DNA of 27,630 nucleotides from NCBI GenBank assembly GCA_002337215.1, contig DDFO01000045.1, positions 28,750 through 56,379 on the forward strand, read 5' to 3'. This document shows positions 10,164 to 17,294 of this stretch, one piece after another (the stretch's first letter is position 1; every line of letters begins with the position of its first letter). A program made the translations under genes and the position numbers. The DNA is from Phycisphaerales bacterium UBA1926 (GTDB taxonomy: Bacteria; Planctomycetota; Phycisphaerae; Phycisphaerales; UBA1924). A model generated the notes under the pieces. The model did no database searches. It had not been told where the DNA came from and saw only the letters and a list, made by a program, of their open reading frames with translations.

Positions 10164-10556
10164 ATGCCGTCCACGATGCTGCAGTTCGCGTTGGTTTTCC
10201 TGGGCGGCGGCGTCGGCAGCGTGCTCCGGTACGCGATCGCGCGGTGGATGACCCCGTCGGAGTGGGACGACGCGGGGCCGCCCTTCCCGCTGGCAACGAT
10301 GCTGGTCAACATCGTCGGATGCGTCGCGATCGGGGCGATCGCGGGCTGGTGCGGGCGGCGTGAATGGGCCCGCGCGCTGCTCGTCGCCGGAGCGTTGGGC
10401 GGGTTCACCACGTTCTCGGCGTTCGGGCTCGACGCCGTCCGCCTGCTCGATTCGGGTCACCCGGCGCGCGCGCTGGGGTACGTTGCCGGTTCGGTCGCGG
10501 GGGGGCTGCTTGGCGTGTGGATCGCGATCCGCTTTGCGGCGCCGCCGATCGATTGA
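10164..10556 (+). CDS. crcB: Fluoride ion channel CrcB/Fluc
   Basis: The 130-residue inner-membrane protein forms the antiparallel dimeric Fluc channel that exports toxic fluoride. Four hydrophobic helices are visible: about 5-22, 44-66, 73-93 and 104-124. Family motifs are GGGVGSVLRY at the start, NIVGC in helix 2 and GGFTTFSAFGLD in helix 3, which contains the Phe and Ser/Thr residues lining the fluoride path. The frame continues upstream to 10110, but the ATG at 10164 gives family length (about 125-130) and has GGGGGAA nine bases upstream. A second ATG four codons on is possible. sixA follows after 58 bases on the same strand. Only one copy is present, consistent with a homodimer. Confidence 0.93.
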   Translation: MPSTMLQFALVFLGGGVGSVLRYAIARWMTPSEWDDAGPPFPLATMLVNIVGCVAIGAIAGWCGRREWARALLVAGALGGFTTFSAFGLDAVRLLDSGHPARALGYVAGSVAGGLLGVWIAIRFAAPPID

Positions 10557-10614
10557 CGCGGCCTACGCGGCTCGGAAGGCCGATTGGTTGGACAGGCACT
10601 GAAACGGAGCGAAC

Positions 10615-11094
10615 ATGCGGCTTGTGATCGTTCGGCACGGGAAAGCGCAGCAGGATTCCGAGGACGGGACCGACTTTGCACGGGCGCTCCGAGGCCGGGG
10701 CGAGCGGCAGGCGGCGTACGTCGGCGAGCAACTGCGTCGGGAGGAGCCGGCTGTGGCGAAGATCGTGTCCAGCCGGGCGGCGCGGGCGTGGCGTACCGCC
10801 CAGATCATCGGTGAACGGGTCGGTATCGCCGTGGAGGCCGATGACGCGTTGCTGGTCGATGAGCCCGTTGGCGTCGTGATCGAGCGGATCGCGTCGTGGG
10901 CGTCCGGTGTGCACGGGGCGCTCGTGCTCGTGGGGCACAACCCCCAGCTCTCGGTACTCGCCGGGCTGTTGGGTGGTGGGGGTGTCGGATCGGCAGTGGG
11001 GTTGGGGACCGGCGAGGCGGCGGTGATCGAGATCAACCCGGATGAACCGATCGGCGGGACGTTGCTCGATCGCATCCGCCTCGTGGAGGACTGA
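10615..11094 (+). CDS. sixA: Phosphohistidine phosphatase SixA (histidine phosphatase superfamily)
   Basis: The 159-residue cytoplasmic protein belongs to the two-His phosphatase superfamily. The catalytic His is H8 in the N-terminal RHG motif (IVRHGKA). The phosphate-pocket arginines lie in SSRAARAWRTAQ, and the second catalytic His is in VLVGHNP. It is short and lacks the insert of phosphoglycerate mutases, like E. coli SixA (161 residues), which removes phosphate from histidine in phosphotransfer proteins. GGAG lies six bases before the ATG. It sits between crcB and an exported protease, and the next gene starts one base after its stop. Two phosphorelay-type regulators lie 10 kb downstream; a functional link to them is speculation. 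Confidence 0.88.
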   Translation: MRLVIVRHGKAQQDSEDGTDFARALRGRGERQAAYVGEQLRREEPAVAKIVSSRAARAWRTAQIIGERVGIAVEADDALLVDEPVGVVIERIASWASGVHGALVLVGHNPQLSVLAGLLGGGGVGSAVGLGTGEAAVIEINPDEPIGGTLLDRIRLVED

Positions 11095-11095
11095 G

Positions 11096-11887
11096 ATGGG
11101 AACGGGATGGTTCATGCGAATGGGCATCGTCGCGTGCGCCGTGCTCGGTGCCGCGGCGCCCGGTTGTCTTGCGTGGCCGACGCCTGTCCGGTTCGACGCG
11201 TCGGGCATGGTCCGTGTCGAGGCGGAGGGCTTCGATGTCCGTGTCTCGCCGGACTTGTTCGGGGAGCCAGCGGTGTGCGCGCGGGTGCTGAGCACACTCC
11301 GCGCTGACTTGGGGCATCTCGACGCGACGATCCCCGCGGATGTGTTCGACCTGCTCCGCGAGCGGACGGTCTTCTGGGTTGAGTCGCAGGGGGCGAAGGT
11401 CGAAGGCGGCATGAGCGGGCGCGGCATGGTGTTCCACCCGTCCGCCTTCTGGTTGCGTGCCAACGGGCTCGACCCGGCGCGGGCGGGCGGTATCGAGATC
11501 GTGCGCGCAGCCGACTTCCTCGCCTGGCGCGATACCCAGCCCTTGATGGTGCTCCACGAGCTCGCCCATGCGTACCACCATCTGATCGGTGTGGATGAGC
11601 CGGGTGTGTTGACCGCGTTCACCGGAGCATCAGAGGCGGGTCTGTACGACGCGGTCCGTCGGGCGGGCCGACCCGGCGATGACCGTGTGTCCGCGTACGC
11701 GATGACGAACAGCCGGGAGTATTTCGCGGAGTTGAGCGAGGCGTACTTCGGTCGCAACGACTTCGAGCCGTTCGACCGCGCCGGACTCCGCACGTTCGAT
11801 CCGGCGGGGCACGCGGCGGTCGAGCGGTTGTGGCTCCTTGACCGGGCGGCGATCGAGACGCTCATGGATCGTTCGGCTGATCGGTGA
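11096..11887 (+). CDS. Exported HExxH zinc metalloprotease-like protein
   Basis: The protein has 263 residues. An N-terminal hydrophobic segment (about 8-21) ends in APGC; C24 could be lipidated, though a proline at that place makes the lipobox imperfect, so ordinary secretion is equally possible. The zincin motif HELAH is at 154-158 within MVLHELAHAYHH, and NSREYFAELSEAYFG (205-219) should supply the third, glutamate zinc ligand, as in gluzincins. Following NDFEPF and a late hydrophobic stretch resemble the anthrax-lethal-factor-like (ATLF/M34-related) peptidase domain in bacterial proteins of unknown substrate. GGAGG within the end of sixA serves the ATG at 11096, one base after the sixA stop. 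An alternative in-frame start at 11042 lies inside sixA and is rejected. The operon ends at a strong hairpin. Confidence 0.8.
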   Translation: MGTGWFMRMGIVACAVLGAAAPGCLAWPTPVRFDASGMVRVEAEGFDVRVSPDLFGEPAVCARVLSTLRADLGHLDATIPADVFDLLRERTVFWVESQGAKVEGGMSGRGMVFHPSAFWLRANGLDPARAGGIEIVRAADFLAWRDTQPLMVLHELAHAYHHLIGVDEPGVLTAFTGASEAGLYDAVRRAGRPGDDRVSAYAMTNSREYFAELSEAYFGRNDFEPFDRAGLRTFDPAGHAAVERLWLLDRAAIETLMDRSADR

Positions 11888-11938
11888 TTCGTCCGCGGCT
11901 CTGCCCGATCGGGATAAAAATCGTCGGGCGCAAAAATG

Positions 11939-11969
11939 AAGACGCCCCGCTGGTCAGGCGGGGCGTCTT
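11939..11969. terminator. Strong bidirectional terminator hairpin
   Basis: A perfect 12-bp stem, AAGACGCCCCGC with GCGGGGCGTCTT, encloses a 7-base loop. A T-containing tract follows on the plus strand, and AAAAAT upstream gives a T-run on the minus strand. It lies between the convergent metalloprotease and PEP-CTERM genes. Confidence 0.85.
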
Positions 11970-12096
11970 GTGGTCTTGTCACTCGCTGGGACGGGTCGGC
12001 CTGTCGTGAATCAAACGTGGTTGGCGTTCACGTCCCGAGTGGTGTGATCTGGATTCAGATCAGTCGACCTGGGTTGCAGATCGACGGGTCTGATCG

Positions 12097-12118
12097 ATGC
12101 TGAGCGGAAACTCAGCGT
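12097..12118 (-). terminator. Short hairpin after the PEP-CTERM gene
   Basis: GCTGAG (12099-12104) pairs with CTCAGC (12111-12116) around CGGAAA, extended by A-T and wobble pairs. It lies five bases past the stop codon of the minus-strand gene. There is no T-run, so it may be a weak terminator or a 3' stabilising hairpin ahead of the stronger one at 11939-11969. Confidence 0.4.
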
Positions 12119-12122
12119 TCGA

Positions 12123-12722
12123 TCAGCGGCGACGACGGGCGGCGACGAGGCCACCGAGGCCGAGGACGGCGAGGCCGGCCGGGGCGGGAACCTTGTAGTC
12201 GACCGCGAGGGTCAGGGTGCCGCTCGAGAAGCCGTCGATCGCGTCGGCGAAGTCGTCGAACGAGTCGAAGAACTCGATGGTGAGGATGCCACCCGCGGCG
12301 AGAACGTCGGGGAGGGCGTTGTCGGTGAAGTCAACGATCGGGTTGCTGTAGCTGCTGGAACCCGGGAAATCATCGCCGGCACCGGGGGCGAGGAAGATCT
12401 CGCCGTTGAAGCTGTAGGAAGCCTCGGAGAGCCAGCTGGGGTCGGTCGAGGTGACCGAGACGTCCCAGCCGACGCCGGTCAGGAAGGCGTCAGCGCCGGC
12501 GGCGCCGCCGAGGAGGGCGTTGAGGTCGAGGGTGACGATGACGTTGTCGCTGTCACCCTGGAGGTCCCAGTGGGCGGTGTCGCCGAAGGTGTAGTCGTAG
12601 GTGCCCGAGGCGAGGCCCGACTGCTGGGTGTTGATGCCGCTGCTGGGGTTGGCGGACCACAGGTTGTCGGCGGCGGCGCCCGACGCGAGGCCGGCGATAG
12701 CGATAAGGCTCAGAGTCTTCAT
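12123..12722 (-). CDS. PEP-CTERM-type sorted secreted protein
   Basis: The protein has 199 residues. MKTLSLIAIAGLASGAAADN is a Sec signal peptide likely cleaved after AAA. The middle (about 25-175) is rich in Asp, Gly, Ser and hydrophobic beta-type segments, suggesting an extracellular beta-sandwich; no enzyme motif is visible. The last 22 residues are a PAP motif, a hydrophobic helix and RRRR, the Phycisphaerae form of the PEP-CTERM signal recognised by an exosortase, which would cleave and anchor the protein at the surface. An ATG five codons upstream (12737) is possible, but GGGAG eight bases before 12722 favours the shorter form. Its role is unknown; PEP-CTERM proteins are often associated with exopolysaccharide or surface matrix. 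Confidence 0.82.
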   Translation of the reverse strand: MKTLSLIAIAGLASGAAADNLWSANPSSGINTQQSGLASGTYDYTFGDTAHWDLQGDSDNVIVTLDLNALLGGAAGADAFLTGVGWDVSVTSTDPSWLSEASYSFNGEIFLAPGAGDDFPGSSSYSNPIVDFTDNALPDVLAAGGILTIEFFDSFDDFADAIDGFSSGTLTLAVDYKVPAPAGLAVLGLGGLVAARRRR

Positions 12723-12737
12723 GTCTTTGTCTCCCAT

Positions 12738-13101
12738 CCTGACGGATCTTGGATGCCGCGAATGCGGCGAATACGAACGAGGTGAACCCCCAACGAGGGT
12801 CGTGCGGGTCGGAAAACTCGCACGAGGTCGGCAGAAGGTCCGGGTTTCAACCTCTTCTCACACGCCGGTGGCGACGCGCCGCCGGAGAACCCAGTTTCGC
12901 GGATGGCGCAGTTTTGTCAAGGTTCCGAGGGGCGTTTTTCAAAAAAGGTTGGCGGTCATCCAGAGAAGTACTTTGTTCGGTCGATCATGACCCTGATTTT
13001 TGGGTGTTTTTGCGGCATAATGCGCCCGATCGGACCAGACGGACCGAAATGGACCAATGCAGAATGTCCGATAACAAGGTAGCGGCTGTTTGGTGCCGGG
13101 G
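12738..13101. other. Intergenic region (364 bases) between two minus-strand genes
   Basis: No credible gene lies here. It holds a perfect TTGACA on the minus strand (12915-12920), but with no matching -10 at normal spacing. A plus-strand CATAAT (13016-13021) is followed by three GGACC repeats at 13032-13056. One or both may be promoter elements for the PEP-CTERM gene or an unannotated RNA. Base composition is noticeably more AT-rich at 12940-13020 than in the neighbouring genes. Confidence 0.4.
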
Positions 13102-13719
13102 TCAGTCGCCGTACCGGCCGCGGAGTTTGGTGCTCAACCTGCAGAGCAGGTGCACGCGTTCGAGTTCGTTGAGCCAGTCCTGGAGCGTCGCGTCGAGTTC
13201 GTCCTGGGCGATCGCGGCACCGGGGACGGGGCAGGACGGGCCGAGCTGTCGGGCTGCCATCGCGCGGTAACGAGACAGCGTCCGATCGCCGAACAGGCTG
13301 ACGAAATCGAAGTCCTCGTTCATGAACACGACGACGGGGACGCGGTTTCCCGAGCAGATCGTGATTCCGCGCGTGAAGTCGGCGTGTGCGTCGCGGTCGA
13401 GGTAGCGGAGGCGGACGCGATCGGGATTCGCGGCCCGGAACGCCTCGAGAAAGGGCAGTTGCTGGACGCAGTCGCCGCACCAGATGCCGGAGATCGCGAG
13501 GATGTTGACCTCGCGGACAAAGCCGTTGAGCAGGGCGCGTTGCGGTTCGGACAGCGTCGCGCGTTCGCGGACGGCTTCCCACGATCGCTGCTGATGATCT
13601 GTGCCGGTCTCGAGATAGTCGGCGTAGCCGAGACCTCGGTCGAATCGCTCGCGGAGATCGGCGGGATTGAAGAGGTCGGGCATGGTGGAGGTGTCGCTCG
13701 GGTTGGCACGGTCGTTCAT
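13102..13719 (-). CDS. Thioredoxin-like protein with WCGDC active site
   Basis: The protein has 205 residues. Residues 68-135 fit a thioredoxin fold: a beta strand (VNILAISGIW), the redox motif WCGDC at 80-84, and NRVPVVVF with the expected cis-proline at P128. WCGDC is an unusual variant of WCGPC, seen in a family of cytoplasmic thioredoxin-like proteins in planctomycetes and Bacteroidota. No signal peptide is visible. The N-terminal part (20-66) is helical with an unknown role, and residues 165-205 form a basic C-terminal helix. Residue D83 between the cysteines should shift the redox potential relative to thioredoxin (family knowledge). It follows the LptC/OstA-like gene by 83 bases on the same strand. 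The ATG lacks a clear Shine-Dalgarno; an ATG 12 codons on is a possible alternative. Confidence 0.82.
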   Translation of the reverse strand: MNDRANPSDTSTMPDLFNPADLRERFDRGLGYADYLETGTDHQQRSWEAVRERATLSEPQRALLNGFVREVNILAISGIWCGDCVQQLPFLEAFRAANPDRVRLRYLDRDAHADFTRGITICSGNRVPVVVFMNEDFDFVSLFGDRTLSRYRAMAARQLGPSCPVPGAAIAQDELDATLQDWLNELERVHLLCRLSTKLRGRYGD

Positions 13720-13802
13720 GGGATGTGCTCGAACCGCCTCCGGCGGGGGGATATTTCCGGGTTCGTCCGGTCGCGTCGGTTCGGAGGAACCGAATCGGGC
13801 GG

Positions 13803-16800
13803 TTACTCCGGGGAGATGATGGCACCCGGGCTGGTAAACGTGATGCGGTCGATCGCGAGGTCCCAGATGATGGCGCGGGCGTTCTGGACCGACCCCCGGG
13901 CGAGATCGGTGATCTCGACCCGGTTTCCGTTCTCGCCCAGGGCCTGGATGCGGCGGTTCTCGGGGTCGTAGATCAGGCGGTCGGCCAGGATCTCGCGGTC
14001 GTTTTCGATGCGGAGCAGCGCATCGCCCTCGGCGATCGCCCAGCGGAGGTCGCCGGTGCTCGCGGCCCCGTCACGTTCGCTGTCGTTTGCGGAATGGAAC
14101 GCCGCGGTGATGGTGTTGGCGATCACGTCGGATGGGAAGGGTTTGCCGATCGGCTTGTTGACGATGCGGGCGTCCTCGCGGACCACGGCGCGTCCCTCGG
14201 TTCGGTCGAAGTCCATCGAACCGGTCCAGGTGATGAGGGTCGAGCCGCGTGAGCCGTCGCCGCCGATGAGGGGGTTGTCGTCCTTGTCGGCGGGCTCGGG
14301 CTTGCCTCGGGCCTGGTCATCGGGGGGTGATCGGTCGAGAACGAAGAGCCGACCCGCGGTGGGCACGTTGATGCGGTCATCCGCGGCGGCGAACCGGATG
14401 CGGGGGGCGTCGAGGCGGTAGAGCGATTCGATGGGCCTGTCCGGGTCGGCGGCGTCCTGGGGCGCTGCCCCGAGTGCGTACCGCGTCGATTCGACGCGTG
14501 CGGGCGATGCGGCTGTGCCGAACACCTCGGCGAACCGGAGCCGATCGCCGTTCTCAGACGCCTTGGCCGATTGGGTGTCTCCGGGACTGGTCGTCGGGCT
14601 GGGCTGGCTGTCGTTGACGGGTGCGAGCGTGATCTCGAGGCGGTCGCCGGTCACGGTGTCGACCGATCCATCGGGGCCCGGCGAGGTCGCCGAGACGCCG
14701 CCCTGGCAGAGCACCGACCCGGCGAGATCGTCGAACGACATCCGCTCGGTCCACGCCGCGTCGATCGATCTCGGCGCGGCCTGCCCGCTTGACGGGTCGC
14801 CCATGCCCCGGTGCGTGAACGTGCCGGCACCAACGACCTCGACGGCGCGGGCCGATCCGTTGAGGCGGATGTCGGGCCCTGTGATGCGGGTGCCGTCCCG
14901 GCTGACCCAGGTCCGCGCCGGGTCGGCGGGCCCCGTGATGACCGCGGTTTCTTCGAGCGTGTCGGCGATGAGCGCATCGCCCTGGCCCGCGGTGCCCGCG
15001 CCGTCGTCGAAGGCGACATCACCGTCCGCCTCGGCGATGGTGACAATGACGTGCGCGTCGCTATCGCGTGCGAGGGCCGCGTCGATGCGCTGACCCCGGA
15101 TCGATTCGCGTCCCGTGCGGCGGGCGAAGGCGTCGCCTGTCAGGATGGCGCGGGTCGGGTCGATGTCCTCACCGTACGTGCCCCGGGCGAAGTGGACCTG
15201 CATGGTCTCGCCGCCCACCGAACCGTCCCGCCCGTCTTTGGCGATCGCTTTCTCGACGTCGAGCTGCAGCAGCCTGGGGGATTCGCCTGGGGGGGTGTCG
15301 AAGAGGGCGACGAGCGTCTCCCCGTCGACGGTCGCGTCGCGGTTTGCGCCGCGGACCCTGCCCCGGAAGCCCGCACGCTCCAGCCGATCGGTCATCTTCC
15401 CGTCTTCTGTCGCGAAGCGGAAGGCCGCGGACTCGGACCACGCGATCGTCTGGGGAGTCGGTTCGGCGGCCGCGCTGACGTGGTCTTTGCCGAACAGCAC
15501 GCCAGCCGTCGGGATGGTGATCACGCCCGAGGCGAGTTCGATTTCCACGGCGTTCATGCCCTCGATCCGGCCAGTGCGCTCGCTCGCGACCACGATCGAT
15601 CCGCCGCTGCCTTCGAGTTCGACGCGTTCGCGCTGGGCGAAATAGTTCGCCGCAAGGGCGTTCGCGGTCGCGTCGGCGGTGGTGTCGACGATCTCAACAT
15701 CGCCGTTGTTGGCCTCGAAGCGGAGGGCGAGGTCATCGCCCCGGTTGAGTTCGTCGGGGGAGTCGGTGAGCGGCTCGACGGTGAGCGGGCCGTCCCAGGT
15801 GAGCACGACGGGGCTGGGGCCCTCCGGATCGGCCTGCTGGTCTTGCAACTGGTCTTGCAACTGGTCTTGTTGCGGGTCTTGTGACGCGGTGTTCTGGATT
15901 TCCGCTTCCGGGTTCTCCACCCCGATGGGGTCGCCCACGCGTTGCGGCGCGGACGCGGGGACGGCGGCGAACGCGGCGTGCATCGCGGCTTCGTGCGGCG
16001 TGCGGGCCGAACCGCCCGGCGAGCGGTCGGGCAATTGGTTGTCGATCAGACGCGTCCAGACGGTCAGCGTGTCCGAGGTGATCGTCTGCGGACCCGACAC
16101 GGCCTCAACATTGTCGGCGAATGTGATGCGGTACAAATCGATCTTGGCGTTCGGGTTCTGCGCCCGCGTTGTTGTCTGGGTGGGGGCCCGGTTGGGGACC
16201 TGGGTGGGCGACGCCGCTGTGGGCGCGGTGTTCGCTGGCCGAGCGCTCGGGGCGACCGCCGATGGGGAGGTTGCCGAGGTTGGGTTGGGCCCGGCGTCGG
16301 CGAGAGTGCCGGCGGGCCCGTCGATCGCCGTATTCGTTTGGGCGATGGCTTCGGGATCGGTCTGTTGGTCAGCGGCCTGCGGTGCAACCGGCGTGTAGAC
16401 AAGGCGTTCGCCCTGATCGACGCGGAGCGTGGTGATGCTCTCCCGCGTCTCGTTGAGCACGACGTACGCGCCCCGGCCTGCAAAATCGATCGTGTCGGTC
16501 GTGATCGCGAGCCGCCCGTCGGTCTCGAAAGTCAGGATGTCGAGGTTGAATCGCAAAGGCTCGTCGGTCGTCGCGATGAGTGACGGTGTATCGCGGTCGG
16601 GGTCGGGCCGGTCCATAGCGGTCACACCCGTGGTACGCATCGCGGGATCGAACTTTCGCGCGGTCACGTTGCCCGTCAGCGTGCCCTCTCTCGGCTGATT
16701 CTCGCCCTCCGGGATGTAGAAGCGGCCTCGGTCGGACTCGATGAGCCAGGCCGACCCGTTGTCGCCGAAGAGCCAGGCTTTCGGCTTCTCGACGAGCCGG

Positions 16801-17180
16801 ATGGTCGGGCCGTCGGGGTCGTAGCGGTCGGCGAGGATCTCCGCGGCGAGGCGTTGCTGCGTGGGGTCGTCCTTGTCGGGGATCTGGATGACCATGTTCT
16901 CGCCCGCCATCAGATCGCCGTTCTCGGGATCGCCCAGCAGGAACTCGACCTCTGACCCGGTCGGCGCGTTCGTGCTGGTGCCGCCCGTCGCGTTCGCGGC
17001 GTTGTTGCGAGAAACGAGGATCGCGAGACCGGTGAGGATCATCGCGAGCGCGATGACGGCCAGGACCGCCGTCCGCGCGGAGGCGGTCCGCACACGGGCA
17101 GCACGGCCGGCCTGTGAAGCGTTGACGCGCGTGCGAGTGATGGGGGATCGGGCGGCGGTGGAGTGGGTGCGGTTGGGCAT
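13803..17180 (-). CDS. Very large LptC/OstA-like envelope protein (1125 residues)
   Basis: Residues 1-36 are basic, followed by one membrane helix (37-56, TAVLAVIALAMILTGLAILV); the rest is predicted to be periplasmic. Residues ~85-260 resemble LptC, the inner-membrane bridge protein of lipopolysaccharide export, with phrases such as GTLTGNVTARKFD and FNLDILTFETDGRLAITTD. The remainder looks like repeated OstA/LptA-type strands (for example FLVDG- and DRLEITLA-type turns, EILADRLIYDPENRRIQALG near 1080), typical of the beta-jellyroll that carries lipid A chains. A disordered Thr/Pro/Ala/Gln segment (about 285-355) and a Gln-Asp repeat (about 435-447) interrupt it. E. coli LptC and LptA are each under 200 residues, so this could act as a fused, extended bridge. 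Assignment is by motif feel and moderate; no LptB, LptF or LptG gene is adjacent. Confidence 0.62.
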   Translation of the reverse strand: MPNRTHSTAARSPITRTRVNASQAGRAARVRTASARTAVLAVIALAMILTGLAILVSRNNAANATGGTSTNAPTGSEVEFLLGDPENGDLMAGENMVIQIPDKDDPTQQRLAAEILADRYDPDGPTIRLVEKPKAWLFGDNGSAWLIESDRGRFYIPEGENQPREGTLTGNVTARKFDPAMRTTGVTAMDRPDPDRDTPSLIATTDEPLRFNLDILTFETDGRLAITTDTIDFAGRGAYVVLNETRESITTLRVDQGERLVYTPVAPQAADQQTDPEAIAQTNTAIDGPAGTLADAGPNPTSATSPSAVAPSARPANTAPTAASPTQVPNRAPTQTTTRAQNPNAKIDLYRITFADNVEAVSGPQTITSDTLTVWTRLIDNQLPDRSPGGSARTPHEAAMHAAFAAVPASAPQRVGDPIGVENPEAEIQNTASQDPQQDQLQDQLQDQQADPEGPSPVVLTWDGPLTVEPLTDSPDELNRGDDLALRFEANNGDVEIVDTTADATANALAANYFAQRERVELEGSGGSIVVASERTGRIEGMNAVEIELASGVITIPTAGVLFGKDHVSAAAEPTPQTIAWSESAAFRFATEDGKMTDRLERAGFRGRVRGANRDATVDGETLVALFDTPPGESPRLLQLDVEKAIAKDGRDGSVGGETMQVHFARGTYGEDIDPTRAILTGDAFARRTGRESIRGQRIDAALARDSDAHVIVTIAEADGDVAFDDGAGTAGQGDALIADTLEETAVITGPADPARTWVSRDGTRITGPDIRLNGSARAVEVVGAGTFTHRGMGDPSSGQAAPRSIDAAWTERMSFDDLAGSVLCQGGVSATSPGPDGSVDTVTGDRLEITLAPVNDSQPSPTTSPGDTQSAKASENGDRLRFAEVFGTAASPARVESTRYALGAAPQDAADPDRPIESLYRLDAPRIRFAAADDRINVPTAGRLFVLDRSPPDDQARGKPEPADKDDNPLIGGDGSRGSTLITWTGSMDFDRTEGRAVVREDARIVNKPIGKPFPSDVIANTITAAFHSANDSERDGAASTGDLRWAIAEGDALLRIENDREILADRLIYDPENRRIQALGENGNRVEITDLARGSVQNARAIIWDLAIDRITFTSPGAIISPE
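15841..15876 (-). repeat. 12-bp tandem repeat coding Q-L-Q-D
   Basis: The unit TCTTGCAACTGG occurs twice exactly and once degenerate (TCTTGTTGCGGG), in frame in the LptC/OstA-like gene, producing a QDQLQDQLQDQQ tract in a disordered region. Length variation by multiples of four residues is possible. Confidence 0.8.
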
Positions 17181-17270
17181 TGCCCCGATGGTACGCGACC
17201 GATCGACGATCTCCGAACGGGCGGCGTGTGTCCGGTGGACGGGTCGGTCGGTCTATCGGCCTGCCCGGGC

Positions 17271-17294
17271 GCCGATCAGCCGATCAGCCGATCA
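17271..17294 (-). repeat. Three tandem 8-bp repeats over a stop codon
   Basis: GCCGATCA is repeated three times without gaps. The TGA stop of the four-helix membrane protein gene is the TCA at 17284-17286 within the second copy. Because the unit is 8 bp, a change in copy number would shift the frame around the stop. Confidence 0.8.

Noticed and set aside
12915..12920. A perfect -35 hexamer (TTGACA, minus strand) as promoter of the PEP-CTERM gene
   Set aside because: No -10-like hexamer is found 15-19 bases downstream, so I do not call a promoter.
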